Shown piece after piece: positions 24,068-31,227 of a stretch of 34,686 nucleotides of DNA (position 1 is the first letter of the stretch; each line of letters starts with the position of its first letter). Both the position numbers and the translations under genes were made by a program. The DNA comes from Chromatiales bacterium (GTDB lineage: Bacteria; Pseudomonadota; Gammaproteobacteria; SZUA-152). A model generated the notes under the pieces. The model had not been told where the DNA came from. It saw nothing but the letters and a program-made list of their open reading frames with translations, and ran no database searches. The DNA is taken from positions 1-34,686 of the forward strand of contig JALTPW010000176.1 of NCBI GenBank assembly GCA_026999335.1, given 5' to 3'.

Positions 24068-24109
24068 ATTATAAGCTGCTGGACGGTGGTTGTAAATACT
24101 TGTTTACAA
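24068..24109 (-). promoter_or_regulatory. Leftward sigma70 promoter with palindromic operator (nucleotide block)
   Basis: On the minus strand TTTACA (plus 24091-24096) is 17 bases from a perfect TATAAT (plus 24068-24073). The -35 is the right half of a palindrome, TTGTAAA-N6-TTTACAA (plus 24090-24109; the pairing extends to 9 bp, 24088-24111). A protein bound there would cover the -35, so a repressor operator is likely. The same design occurs at 32282-32323. It drives the 73-aa gene and the methyltransferase-to-deaminase block. The palindrome overlaps the stop codon of the upstream lipoprotein gene. Confidence 0.8.
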
Positions 24110-24301
24110 CCTCTTGATCTGAGAACGGCACTCGCCCTTATACGGCGGCCACCCGAGGCGTTGATCTGGCGGCAAGTGGGACGTGCGATGCCACAAGTCA
24201 ACCATGTTGCAATAATGCTTATGCATTAATTTCTCATTGTCGTCGCCAATGGAACATGCGATCAATAAAGTAAAACACACTAAAAGTAAGATTTTTTTCA
24301 T
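24104..24301 (-). CDS. Small lipoprotein (putative)
   Basis: A 65-aa protein. The start MKKILLLVCFTLLIACSIGDD is a lipoprotein signal peptide: two Lys, a hydrophobic core, and a lipobox LIAC with the modified Cys at residue 16. The mature part is about 50 residues with three further Cys or charged residues (HYCNMVDLWHRTSHLPPDQRLGW). It would be placed in the inner or outer membrane, facing the periplasm. Phage-encoded lipoproteins of this size can block superinfection (for example T5 Llp, a known receptor-binding example), but no homology is claimed. ATG at 24301 after GAGGA. Its last codons overlap the promoter-operator. Confidence 0.7.
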   Translation of the reverse strand: MKKILLLVCFTLLIACSIGDDNEKLMHKHYCNMVDLWHRTSHLPPDQRLGWPPYKGECRSQIKRL

Positions 24302-24304
24302 CGA

Positions 24305-24697
24305 TCAATCCTCAAAAATCCGAATTGCTTGTGTACCAGTGCGTTGATGCGCTGGATAGTCAAACGCGGGCGGCAGAAGCCCTTTGCGCCGCAGCTCAGC
24401 CCGGTACCACGCCGGGTACTTATACCGGGTTGTGATGTAGTCCTCACCGTAAACTTCAACCATCTTGGCCAAAATTTCGTCGTTCGTGTAACCATCCAAA
24501 ATCATCGTTCGGCAGAAGTCACCAATACCACCAGGATTTTTACGGTGCACGTTGTAGACATAATCCTCAGCCTCTTCCAAATAACATTCAATCGTGCCAT
24601 CATCATTCTCGACTAGGAATTTTTCATAATCTCTACGCCGTACACCAATTCGTCGAAGCGCTTTGATGGCCGATCTTTTTGAATTGAAAATCTTCAT
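24305..24697 (-). CDS. Conserved phage protein with C-terminal WYRAEL-type domain
   Basis: A 130-aa protein. The N-terminal 50 residues are basic then acidic (KRSAIKALRRIGVRRRDYEKFLVEND). Residues 57-106 form a domain with NDEILAKM (72-79) and YPAWYRAELRRKG (94-106), clearly similar to the C-terminal domain of the protein at 23263-23823 (DDEIFAKV, YVSYYRRQLEK). Such domains are common in phage proteins of unknown function. ATG at 24697 overlaps the helicase stop by four bases. A DNA-binding or developmental-timing role is possible but not shown. Confidence 0.7.
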   Translation of the reverse strand: MKIFNSKRSAIKALRRIGVRRRDYEKFLVENDDGTIECYLEEAEDYVYNVHRKNPGGIGDFCRTMILDGYTNDEILAKMVEVYGEDYITTRYKYPAWYRAELRRKGLLPPAFDYPAHQRTGTQAIRIFED

Positions 24698-26181
24698 TTG
24701 GCCCCCGCGTAATTCTTAAGCGCGTTGAACAGTGCTCGTTGCCCTCTAGCCTTTGATTTCAATGCGTGAAAAATAGCCTCGTCGATCGTATCTTTTGCCA
24801 TTAAGTGGTGAACATACACGCGGGTTGCTTTTGACCCACTACGCCGCACACGTCGAATCAGCTGATCGTAGAGCTCATAATCCCACGTCATCGAAAACCA
24901 GACCACGTGATTACCGCGGTGCTGCAACCCATCCAGCCCATGGGCAGCTGCAGCTGGGTGGACCAACAATACCGGTATGTCGCCGTTGTTCCAACGAGCA
25001 ATCAACTTAGCAGTTTCGCGCGCTTTCACGCCGCTACGGCCGAGATGCGGGGTACTTTTCCCGAGTTTTGCCTTAATTCGCTCCAGGTCATGTTGAAACT
25101 CGTACGCAACCAGTACTGGGCTGCCCTGCAGCTCCTCAATCAATCCGGCCAATGCATCTACCTTGGCGTCGTGCATCTTGGCCCACTCGCGAGATTTCCC
25201 CGGCAGTTTCAGCAAGGCCTCAACTTCGTCGTCGAGGTACACCCCGCCATTAGCTATCTGGCGGCACTTTATCGATGCTGAGGCCGCGGTGCCAGCGGTA
25301 ACTTTCCCATTTTCCAGTTCGACGAGCAATTTATCCTCCAACGTCGTGTAAACGCTCATCGCTTTTTGCGGCAGCTCAATCAATATGTTGTTCTCGACCA
25401 GCTTTGGCATGTCAATGAGGTCGTCTCCCATTCGCAGAGCTAGAGGCTTGAGCCGTTCATAGATCCGCTCCTCAGCACCAGGCTTTAACAACCAATCGTA
25501 GTCAGAATATCCTCTATCGAAGTACTCGCGACGAAAATGCGTAATATACCGTCCAAACGTCCGCCCCTCGTCGAGTACGTAACACTGCCCAAATAGCCCC
25601 ATCAGGCCGTTGGCCGCAGGCGTCCCCGTGAGGCCCCAACGGCGTCGGAATGTCCCGATCACTTGTTTAATAGCCTTAAATCTAATTGAGTTGGTGTTCT
25701 TAAACGCAGTCAACTCATCGACAACGAGGGTATCAAACCCAAGTTTACGCCACCGCTCGATATCAACACGCACTTGAATTTTGCCGGATTTCGTGCGGCG
25801 CTTTTCGACATTAAGTAACCACTCGAGCCCCTCAAAGTTCACGAGAAAAATGTCCGCGTCAGAATGTAGTAACAAATCGTCCTTCGCCGGTCCGTGCAAT
25901 ACCGCGTATGAGAGCCCTGCGAAGTCAGTCCACTTATTGATCTCGCCTGGCCAGACACTGTGGCAAACACGGAGCGGTGCGACAATTAACACCCTGTCGA
26001 TAAGTCCGCATTCCTTAAGGATCTTCAGCGCGCCTAGTGTCACAGCCGTCTTTCCTAGTCCTGGATCTAAGAACAGCGCAGCGGCGGCGTGCTCTAGCAA
26101 GAACTTCACAGCCTTCTTTTGATAGCGTCGAGGTGTCCACGGCTTCGAGAACTGCTTGAAAAGCGTCGATGTCATTGTCAT
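24694..26181 (-). CDS. SNF2-type superfamily 2 helicase/translocase
   Basis: A 495-aa DNA translocase in the phage SNF2/DEAD-like family, probably helping replication or recombination. Helicase motifs in order: Q-motif-like RRYQKKAV (18-25), Walker A DPGLGKTA (39-46), motif II as DELT (155-158) instead of the classical DEAH, motif III GLTGTPAANG (183-192), motif V HPAAAAHGLDGL (408-419) and motif VI QLIRRVRRSG (440-449). The length is normal. The start at 26181 lies inside the VRR-NUC gene, so the two genes overlap by 167 bases out of frame; a second ATG lies six bases later. Adjacent nuclease and helicase genes are common in phages of this type. Confidence 0.88.
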   Translation of the reverse strand: MTMTSTLFKQFSKPWTPRRYQKKAVKFLLEHAAAALFLDPGLGKTAVTLGALKILKECGLIDRVLIVAPLRVCHSVWPGEINKWTDFAGLSYAVLHGPAKDDLLLHSDADIFLVNFEGLEWLLNVEKRRTKSGKIQVRVDIERWRKLGFDTLVVDELTAFKNTNSIRFKAIKQVIGTFRRRWGLTGTPAANGLMGLFGQCYVLDEGRTFGRYITHFRREYFDRGYSDYDWLLKPGAEERIYERLKPLALRMGDDLIDMPKLVENNILIELPQKAMSVYTTLEDKLLVELENGKVTAGTAASASIKCRQIANGGVYLDDEVEALLKLPGKSREWAKMHDAKVDALAGLIEELQGSPVLVAYEFQHDLERIKAKLGKSTPHLGRSGVKARETAKLIARWNNGDIPVLLVHPAAAAHGLDGLQHRGNHVVWFSMTWDYELYDQLIRRVRRSGSKATRVYVHHLMAKDTIDEAIFHALKSKARGQRALFNALKNYAGAK

Positions 26182-26419
26182 GCACCTGTATGTTGTAACC
26201 TAATTTGCGCAATTTATCATGTACGTCAAGTTGCTTTGGCGTCGGGGTTTCACCAGGCCGCTTGAACTCGATTAATAATGGCTTGCCCCCTGGCAACCAA
26301 AAGATTCGGTCTGGGAATCCATTGTCGCCGACCACCTTGAGCTTTGAGCCTTCGATCCCGAGGTGCCGCCAAACAAGATCGCACGCACGCCGCTCGATAG
26401 AACTTTCACGGGAGCTCAT
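26015..26419 (-). CDS. VRR-NUC family nuclease
   Basis: A 134-aa protein. Residues 1-93 are a complete VRR-NUC domain (PD-(D/E)XK superfamily), with PDR at 36-38 (GFPDRIFWLPG), the catalytic EFKR at 51-54 and Q63 in TPKQLDVH. Such phage nucleases are structure-specific or single-strand nucleases, probably for recombination or genome processing. The last 41 residues (DTSTLSKEGCEVLARARRRC...) are basic and lie entirely over the 5' end of the helicase gene in another frame; they are not conserved-looking. Either the extension is a by-product or a frameshift has occurred. It overlaps the zinc-finger gene by 14 bases. Confidence 0.8.
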   Translation of the reverse strand: MSSRESSIERRACDLVWRHLGIEGSKLKVVGDNGFPDRIFWLPGGKPLLIEFKRPGETPTPKQLDVHDKLRKLGYNIQVHDNDIDAFQAVLEAVDTSTLSKEGCEVLARARRRCAVLRSRTRKDGCDTRRAEDP

Positions 26420-26597
26420 ACTTGTCGCGGCATGGAGCGCAAGCCCCGTTAACTAGGCGGCCAGACCAACTACCACAAAGTTCGCAGGTACCTGGAGAAC
26501 CAGCTGGAATCTCGCTGGCCTCTTTACGGATACGTTCTAATTCAGCCTCGCCGAGCTGTTCAACCAGTTCCTGCGCTTTGTCAACATGGTCTACCAT
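26406..26597 (-). CDS. Small C4 zinc-finger protein, DksA/TraR-like
   Basis: A 63-aa protein with four Cys in the DksA/TraR pattern: C38 and C41 (CELC), then C53 and C56 (CAPC), preceded by the helix VDKAQELVEQLGEAELERIRKEASEIPAG. DksA/TraR-type proteins insert in the RNA polymerase secondary channel and alter promoter choice; phage TraR-like proteins can retune host transcription. The acidic coiled-coil tip of DksA is too short here to judge. It overlaps the exonuclease gene by 7 bases and the VRR-NUC gene by 14. Confidence 0.75.
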   Translation of the reverse strand: MVDHVDKAQELVEQLGEAELERIRKEASEIPAGSPGTCELCGSWSGRLVNGACAPCRDKYELP

Positions 26598-27163
26598 AAC
26601 TTGTTCTCCTTCAGTAAGACAATAGCGTGCAGTGCTTGACTACGTGCATCATCGAGTGCATTATGGTGGGTGCCGCGCCGCTCGATACGCGGTCCTGGCA
26701 AAATTGATTTGAGTGTTCGATAGCAACGACTGTCCCACGGACGCCAAGGGATGTCGAGCCCAGCCGCACGGTACGCAGCCGCTAATAGTGCGTTGTCGAA
26801 GTCGGCTCCGTTGCCCCAAATGCGACTGTTTTCAACGGCATTAAAGAATCCAGAAAACCTCTCCAACGCCTCACGCAATGTCAACCCGCCTTCTTCAGCA
26901 TGGGCTAGCACTTCACGCGCCTCGTCGGATTGGTTTCCCCACCACTGCATCGTTTGCGCATCAACTGTCAATCCGTGCTCCTGGCACGATGCCGTGTTGA
27001 TGATGGCATAGAACTCGTCGTAGATACCTCCAGGCCAAAACCTAACTGCTCCGATTGACAGAATGACGCTGCCGGGCGCAACACCTAATGTCTCAAGGTC
27101 AACCATCACATCCGACTCGACGCGCTCAAGCTCTTCTAATTTCTCGTCTAATAAAATTGACAT
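26591..27163 (-). CDS. DEDDh-type 3'-5' exonuclease
   Basis: A 190-aa DnaQ-like exonuclease, close to the phage/Rv2179c-like 3'-5' exoribonuclease family. Active-site residues: D22 and E24 in VDLETLG, D121 and D123 in NGADFDN, H167 in THHNALDDA and D172. A Trp/Cys-containing insert (WWGNQSDEAREVL) is typical of this family. It could proofread DNA, trim RNA or degrade host nucleic acid. Good site GGAGGTGG before the ATG at 27163. It overlaps the Cas4-like nuclease gene by 16 bases. Confidence 0.88.
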   Translation of the reverse strand: MSILLDEKLEELERVESDVMVDLETLGVAPGSVILSIGAVRFWPGGIYDEFYAIINTASCQEHGLTVDAQTMQWWGNQSDEAREVLAHAEEGGLTLREALERFSGFFNAVENSRIWGNGADFDNALLAAAYRAAGLDIPWRPWDSRCYRTLKSILPGPRIERRGTHHNALDDARSQALHAIVLLKENKLW

Positions 27164-27864
27164 TGACCACCTCCGTTAGCTCTGTTAGACTGTCTAAAAA
27201 AACACCAATTACATAGATTGGACGGGCGCGGCGCAAAGCATGTGTCGGATAGCATCGGCTTTACTCGCCGTTCCCATGCACTGATCAAATCATCGAGCTG
27301 GTCGCGGGTGTAGAAGATAGCCGGTTCATCAGGCCCCGGGTGTGTCTGTCCAATATCGAGGTAGACCAATTCAGCGCGCACCCGCTCGACATCGACACAT
27401 GATAACAACCCGCCAAGAGCGTATAATTGCAGCTGTTCCAAATACTCCGCGTGCTTCTCAGGCCGATATTTGCCAGTTTTCCAATCGCGTACGATCAGCT
27501 CATTACCACTTCGCTCGGCACAGTCGACCTTAATACGCACCCGGCATCCAGACCAATCGTCCCAAGTCGTCGGTGTCCAAGATGCAGTAAAGGCCCAAGT
27601 ATCTTCGATAATCAGCGAACCATCCCGCTTTGAAAATTTTCGGCGAAGACGTCTAAACAGCTTACTGAATTGTCGTAGCTCATTGGGCAAACTATCTAGC
27701 TCACCCTTAATGAACGCTTCAGCTAAGTTGTGAATTTCAACGCCACGCTGCATGGCAGCATTAGGCGGCTCTTTAATACGATCAATAAATTTCAGTTTAG
27801 CCTTTAGCGGACACTGTTGGTAATCCGCATATCGGCTAAACGACCAACTTGTGATATTCTGCAC
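27148..27864 (-). CDS. Cas4/RecB-like PD-(D/E)XK nuclease with a probable iron-sulphur cluster
   Basis: A 238-aa PDDEXK_1 nuclease. The N-terminus WSFSRYADYQQCP holds the first cluster Cys (C18), then H45 (GVEIHNL), D114 (IKVDC), D127 and K129 (VRDWKTGK), and Q144/Y148 in LEQLQLYA, the classic RecB/Cas4 motifs. The C-terminal three Cys, C218, C221 and C235, fit a 4Fe-4S cluster as in Cas4 and AddB. It probably digests DNA ends in recombination or replication. GTG at 27864 is chosen because AAGGAG lies seven bases before it; an ATG at 27885 has no ribosome site. Overlaps the polymerase end by 29 bases. No CRISPR is present. Confidence 0.85.
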   Translation of the reverse strand: MQNITSWSFSRYADYQQCPLKAKLKFIDRIKEPPNAAMQRGVEIHNLAEAFIKGELDSLPNELRQFSKLFRRLRRKFSKRDGSLIIEDTWAFTASWTPTTWDDWSGCRVRIKVDCAERSGNELIVRDWKTGKYRPEKHAEYLEQLQLYALGGLLSCVDVERVRAELVYLDIGQTHPGPDEPAIFYTRDQLDDLISAWERRVKPMLSDTCFAPRPSNLCNWCFFRQSNRANGGGQCQFY

Positions 27865-29782
27865 AAAGTTCTCCTTTCTTGTCATAGGGAATTAACTCGG
27901 CCCAGTTAGTTGTGCTAACTGAACCCTCACTCAGCATGGGAACGTCAAATTCGACTGATTCCATAGCCTCACGCAAGGCTTCCATTGCAACCTGGGTATC
28001 TTCGCGCGGCACGGACACGGTAATTTGGTCATGCACGTTTAGCGCTAGCCGCCAACTTGGACGCTTAACGTCAAAAAATCTAATTAACGCCTCCTTCGTG
28101 CAGTCGGCAGCTGAGCCTTGGATCAATACGTTAACCAGCTTATAGTCAAACTTGCGCAACTTGCCGCCAACGAGTTTGGGTGGCTCGCAGTAGTATTCAC
28201 GACCACCCCAAGTTCGAATCGGTAAGTTCAACGCAGCACGCTGCTTCATGTCACTGTACATCTCTCTTAGCCCAGGGTAGAGCTGGAGGATGGCAGATTT
28301 TAACGCTTTCGATTCCTCGACAGACATGTTATTCTTCTCCGCCAGCTTGCCAACCCCCATGCCGTAAATCAAGCCTAAATTCGTGTTCTTGACTGGTTTG
28401 CGCGGGTAATACTTCCCTCGTTTAGCAAGCTCCTCTTGCGCTGAATCATGGAAGTCAATCCACGGATTTTCAATGTACTTTTGTTGTAGTGCGCCGCCGT
28501 CGAAGTGCGCAAGAATGCGTGGTTCTTGTTGACTGTAGTCGCGGTCGATAAATACGTGCCCGTCCCACGGCACAATGTAACTGCGCACTAATGGGAGCGG
28601 CGGCAGTCCGTTAAACGGGCAACGCGGCAGGGTCTTACGTTTAACGCGATCGGTTACTTCATGCTTAAACAGCGGCTCAAATTCATTGGGGATGTTCTGG
28701 AAGTTCGGTGTTGACGAAAGTCTACCTGTCCGCGTGCCGACGTTATCCTTACCTTTAGGGCTGCGCACCTGGTTCCACTGCGTGTAAATTAGTCCACCCG
28801 ACGCCTCAGCTACGCGCAGCCAAGGCTCCATAAACGTACCGAGACACGTGGACAACTGCGCGCGATACGCGAGCACTGCGAGCAACTGTCTGTCTGATAC
28901 AGCCCGCAGGAGTGCGTCTTTATTGGTCTGGAATTTACCTGTTTTTGTGCGAAGCGCTTTGCTCTCATCAATGACCCCAGCTCGCAACATGGCGTCGAAC
29001 AACTGCGCGCCGGAATTTAGATTCACGTCATCGCCGCAATTCAACCGCCGACGCAACCACGCATCAATTCGGCGGTGCCACTGCGCGTACATTTCGACGT
29101 CAGCACGCAGCCGTGGCAAGTCAACTGGCAACCCCTGCCGCTCCATCTCGAGCAGGACCGGCAACAAGCGACGCTCACGGTCGTACGCCTCAGACATGCC
29201 GCGGTCAATTGTCTTCTTATGCAACAATTCGAACAGCGCCTCAGTGCGCTCAACGTCACCTGCCGCGTACTTCCCGACCAAGTCGCCAGGGGCGTAAGCG
29301 AGATAGCGGCCAAAGTAATGCGGACTGTTCTTAGACTTACTAATGCGGACCCCTGGAACTGGTTGGTGTTCGAGTAGCCACTCACCGACAGCATCACGCT
29401 CTTCGGCCGGCCAATTGAGCAGCCGTGCCGCGGCTTCCTTCAGCCCAAGCTCACGTTGATGAGGATCATCCAAGAACAGCAAAAACATCGTGTCGTGCAC
29501 ACGCTGCCAATTAGGCACCGCGAGCCCAAACCAAACCTCGATAACATCAAGATCAAACTTAGCGTTTTGAAACAGAACCCCGCCGCGGTGACGATACGCC
29601 TTTCGCAGCGCCTTGGCGGCCGTACCCCAACCGCAATTATTGGCTGTTGCATGGCCAAATGCATAGTACTCCGCGCGCTTACCTGGATATTTAATCGCGA
29701 CACCTACCGGTTGCGGCGGGTAGTGCGGCCTGCCCTCGATGCCGAAGGTTTCAACGTCGACGGTAACTGGCAGACGCCGCAT
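27836..29782 (-). CDS. polA: DNA polymerase I (family A) with proofreading domain
   Basis: A 648-aa replicative DNA polymerase. The exonuclease domain (1-195) has D9 and E11 in DVETFG, D77 in AKFD and D176 in AAGDVERT. In the polymerase domain motif A is DYSQQEPRILAH (D415), motif B RKPVKNTNLGLIYG (461-474) and motif C HDQ (584-586). There is no 5'-3' exonuclease domain, as in T7-like enzymes. Two variations stand out: Leu469 at the place of E. coli Phe762 and Gln586 where family A enzymes usually have Glu. The metal-binding Asp585 is kept. ATG at 29782 has GAGGGG upstream. It probably replicates the phage genome together with the primase-helicase encoded at 32314-34347. Confidence 0.93.
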   Translation of the reverse strand: MRRLPVTVDVETFGIEGRPHYPPQPVGVAIKYPGKRAEYYAFGHATANNCGWGTAAKALRKAYRHRGGVLFQNAKFDLDVIEVWFGLAVPNWQRVHDTMFLLFLDDPHQRELGLKEAAARLLNWPAEERDAVGEWLLEHQPVPGVRISKSKNSPHYFGRYLAYAPGDLVGKYAAGDVERTEALFELLHKKTIDRGMSEAYDRERRLLPVLLEMERQGLPVDLPRLRADVEMYAQWHRRIDAWLRRRLNCGDDVNLNSGAQLFDAMLRAGVIDESKALRTKTGKFQTNKDALLRAVSDRQLLAVLAYRAQLSTCLGTFMEPWLRVAEASGGLIYTQWNQVRSPKGKDNVGTRTGRLSSTPNFQNIPNEFEPLFKHEVTDRVKRKTLPRCPFNGLPPLPLVRSYIVPWDGHVFIDRDYSQQEPRILAHFDGGALQQKYIENPWIDFHDSAQEELAKRGKYYPRKPVKNTNLGLIYGMGVGKLAEKNNMSVEESKALKSAILQLYPGLREMYSDMKQRAALNLPIRTWGGREYYCEPPKLVGGKLRKFDYKLVNVLIQGSAADCTKEALIRFFDVKRPSWRLALNVHDQITVSVPREDTQVAMEALREAMESVEFDVPMLSEGSVSTTNWAELIPYDKKGELCAEYHKLVV

Positions 29783-29957
29783 CTAACTCACCCCTCTCAC
29801 GATCAGCGCGCAACTTGTTCAACCTGCTGTGAATGCGACGCAAAAATTGACGGCGTCGCTTAGTCGCCAATTCAAACTTTAGTAAAGCAATGCATTCTTC
29901 TTCATTTGCGTGACGCAGCTCGTCATTCAATCCGCGCCAGTTGCGTAGATTCTCCAT
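29751..29957 (-). CDS. Conserved small helical phage protein
   Basis: A 68-aa basic, helical protein (NEEECIALLKFELATKRRRQFLRRIHSRLNKLRADRERGEL). The EEEC..LL...E...KRR...L.RIHSRLNKLRA..ER pattern occurs in small proteins in other phage replication operons, with no known function. It overlaps the polymerase start by 32 bases. No strong ribosome site precedes the ATG at 29957; a hairpin at 29967-29984 lies where one would be expected, so translation may be coupled or structure-controlled. DNA binding is possible from its charge, but not shown. Confidence 0.7.
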   Translation of the reverse strand: MENLRNWRGLNDELRHANEEECIALLKFELATKRRRQFLRRIHSRLNKLRADRERGELDAASASYRRR

Positions 29958-29966
29958 CTAATCCGC

Positions 29967-29984
29967 TGGGCGGTTGCCCGCCCA
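29967..29984 (-). other. Short hairpin before the 68-aa gene
   Basis: TGGGCGG (29967-29973) and CCGCCCA (29978-29984) pair perfectly around TTGC, in the 44-base gap between two leftward genes. No T-run follows. It ends nine bases before the ATG at 29957, so it may limit ribosome access or mark an mRNA processing site. Confidence 0.45.
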
Positions 29985-30001
29985 ACGCCTCAGGTTGTTA
30001 A

Positions 30002-30820
30002 TTAGTACTTGCGGCGGCGGCGGCGGCTGCGACGACGCGCATTGGCGCGCAAAGGCTTTTGCCGCTGCTCCTGCTGCTCGTCCAAGGAGTACGGGAAATC
30101 GATCGTCGATCGCGCCTCCTCACGTCGGGCCATAATGGCAGGCATAAGCTCATCAGGCACTTTCTGGATGGCCTCAAAAACAATCTTGAACTGCGTCTTC
30201 TGATCAGGTACCAAAGACACATGCGAAATCACGCCAAACGGCGGGCGGCGCAACGCTCCGGCCAGCTGCTTGACATAGCGGGCGTAGCCACGCACCGACG
30301 TCACCGGCAGCTTCAGAAACCCGATGTCGATCGTTTCATAGTGCACCGGATCCTCGAACAGCTCGAACCCGTTGCGAGAAAGCTGACCGGCAGGCAACAA
30401 CGCAAGACGCCTGACATTACGGCACGCCCTCCCCTTTCCGCGATCCGCTGAGCCCCACTCATTGTGGGGGCACTCAGCGCACCTACCACTCTGCGCCTGA
30501 CCGGCGTCAACGACGGCATGGTGCGGCGCCAAGTTCTCCTCCTCTTCGGCGAGCGCAAAACACGTAGGGTTTTGCGGGACGTCCGGATCATAAGGCGTGT
30601 CGTAGTACAAGTTTTCGAATACCGACGCTAGCACAATGACCGCCATCTCGTTGTTCGGCAGCGGACTGTCCTGCCAGCTGAGTACACCGCCCTGCGTAGA
30701 AAAGAACTGGCCGGCAGACGCATTGGCCTCGAGCTCGGCGGCGAGTTGGGCCTCCTTAGCCAGCTCCTCGTCCCATTTCATAATTGCCTTTGATGAACCT
30801 GAACTTCTGGACTTGCGCAT
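30002..30820 (-). CDS. Conserved replication-region protein with C4 zinc site, possible ssDNA-binding
   Basis: A 272-aa protein of a family I know only as a conserved phage protein near replication genes. It begins KAIMKWDEELAKEAQLAAELE and has QFFSTQGGVLSWQDSPLPNNEMAVIVL (38-64). Four Cys likely bind zinc: C87, C114, C117 and C133 (CFAL, CAECPHNEWGSADRGKGRAC). Later conserved stretches are FLKLPVTSVRGYARYVKQLAGALRRPPFGV and VPDELMPAIMARREEA. The tail is intensely basic (RANARRRSRRRRRKY). No other SSB gene is seen in the window, so a single-strand DNA-binding role is an attractive but unproved idea. AGGAGG precedes the ATG. Confidence 0.75.
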   Translation of the reverse strand: MRKSRSSGSSKAIMKWDEELAKEAQLAAELEANASAGQFFSTQGGVLSWQDSPLPNNEMAVIVLASVFENLYYDTPYDPDVPQNPTCFALAEEEENLAPHHAVVDAGQAQSGRCAECPHNEWGSADRGKGRACRNVRRLALLPAGQLSRNGFELFEDPVHYETIDIGFLKLPVTSVRGYARYVKQLAGALRRPPFGVISHVSLVPDQKTQFKIVFEAIQKVPDELMPAIMARREEARSTIDFPYSLDEQQEQRQKPLRANARRRSRRRRRKY

Positions 30821-30829
30821 TGTAACCTC

Positions 30830-31213
30830 CTAACGTTTTGCGACTGATAAATCTGTGATGTTGAATCGACGCACGCCCGGCACTTCTAAGCCGTGCTCCC
30901 ATTGCTCGCGCACAGCGTCGGTGGAAGGCCGCAACTTATTGGCGAGATGCGTATGGCCTTGGTTGATAACGTAGTCATAAAAGACATTGTAATCGACCAC
31001 CTCAGGCACAGCCTTAACTACCACCTCCACTTTGGCCTGGCGACCTACAACACCGCCACTGGCCTTGCTGAGGTTGTTGATAATGTGGTTTTTCAAGGCT
31101 GTTTCCTCAGCCTTCATCTTATTGACCTCACGCTGCATCTCACGACGACGCTGCCTCAATCGGTAGAGCCGGTCAGCGCATCGACTCAGATTACTCGGAA
31201 ACTTGTACTTCAT
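30830..31213 (-). CDS. Conserved phage protein with coiled coil, replication region
   Basis: A 127-aa protein. The N-terminal half is helical and charged (RCADRLYRLRQRRREMQREVNKMKAEETALKNHIINNL), likely coiled coil. The second half (VVGRQAKVEVVVKAVPEVVDYNVFYDYVIN, then LRPSTDAVREQWEHGLEVPGV) is common in phage replication-region proteins that overlap, in pattern, with phage Gam/Gp157-like families; the function is unknown. The ATG at 31213 with GGAGGG upstream is preferred to a start nine codons earlier. It is 10 bases upstream of the zinc-site protein gene. Confidence 0.7.
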   Translation of the reverse strand: MKYKFPSNLSRCADRLYRLRQRRREMQREVNKMKAEETALKNHIINNLSKASGGVVGRQAKVEVVVKAVPEVVDYNVFYDYVINQGHTHLANKLRPSTDAVREQWEHGLEVPGVRRFNITDLSVAKR

Positions 31214-31227
31214 AACTCGCCCTCCTA

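Noticed and set aside
27148-27864. True CRISPR adaptation Cas4
   Set aside because: There are no Cas1/Cas2 genes or array nearby; Cas4-like iron-sulphur nucleases are common in phage recombination modules.
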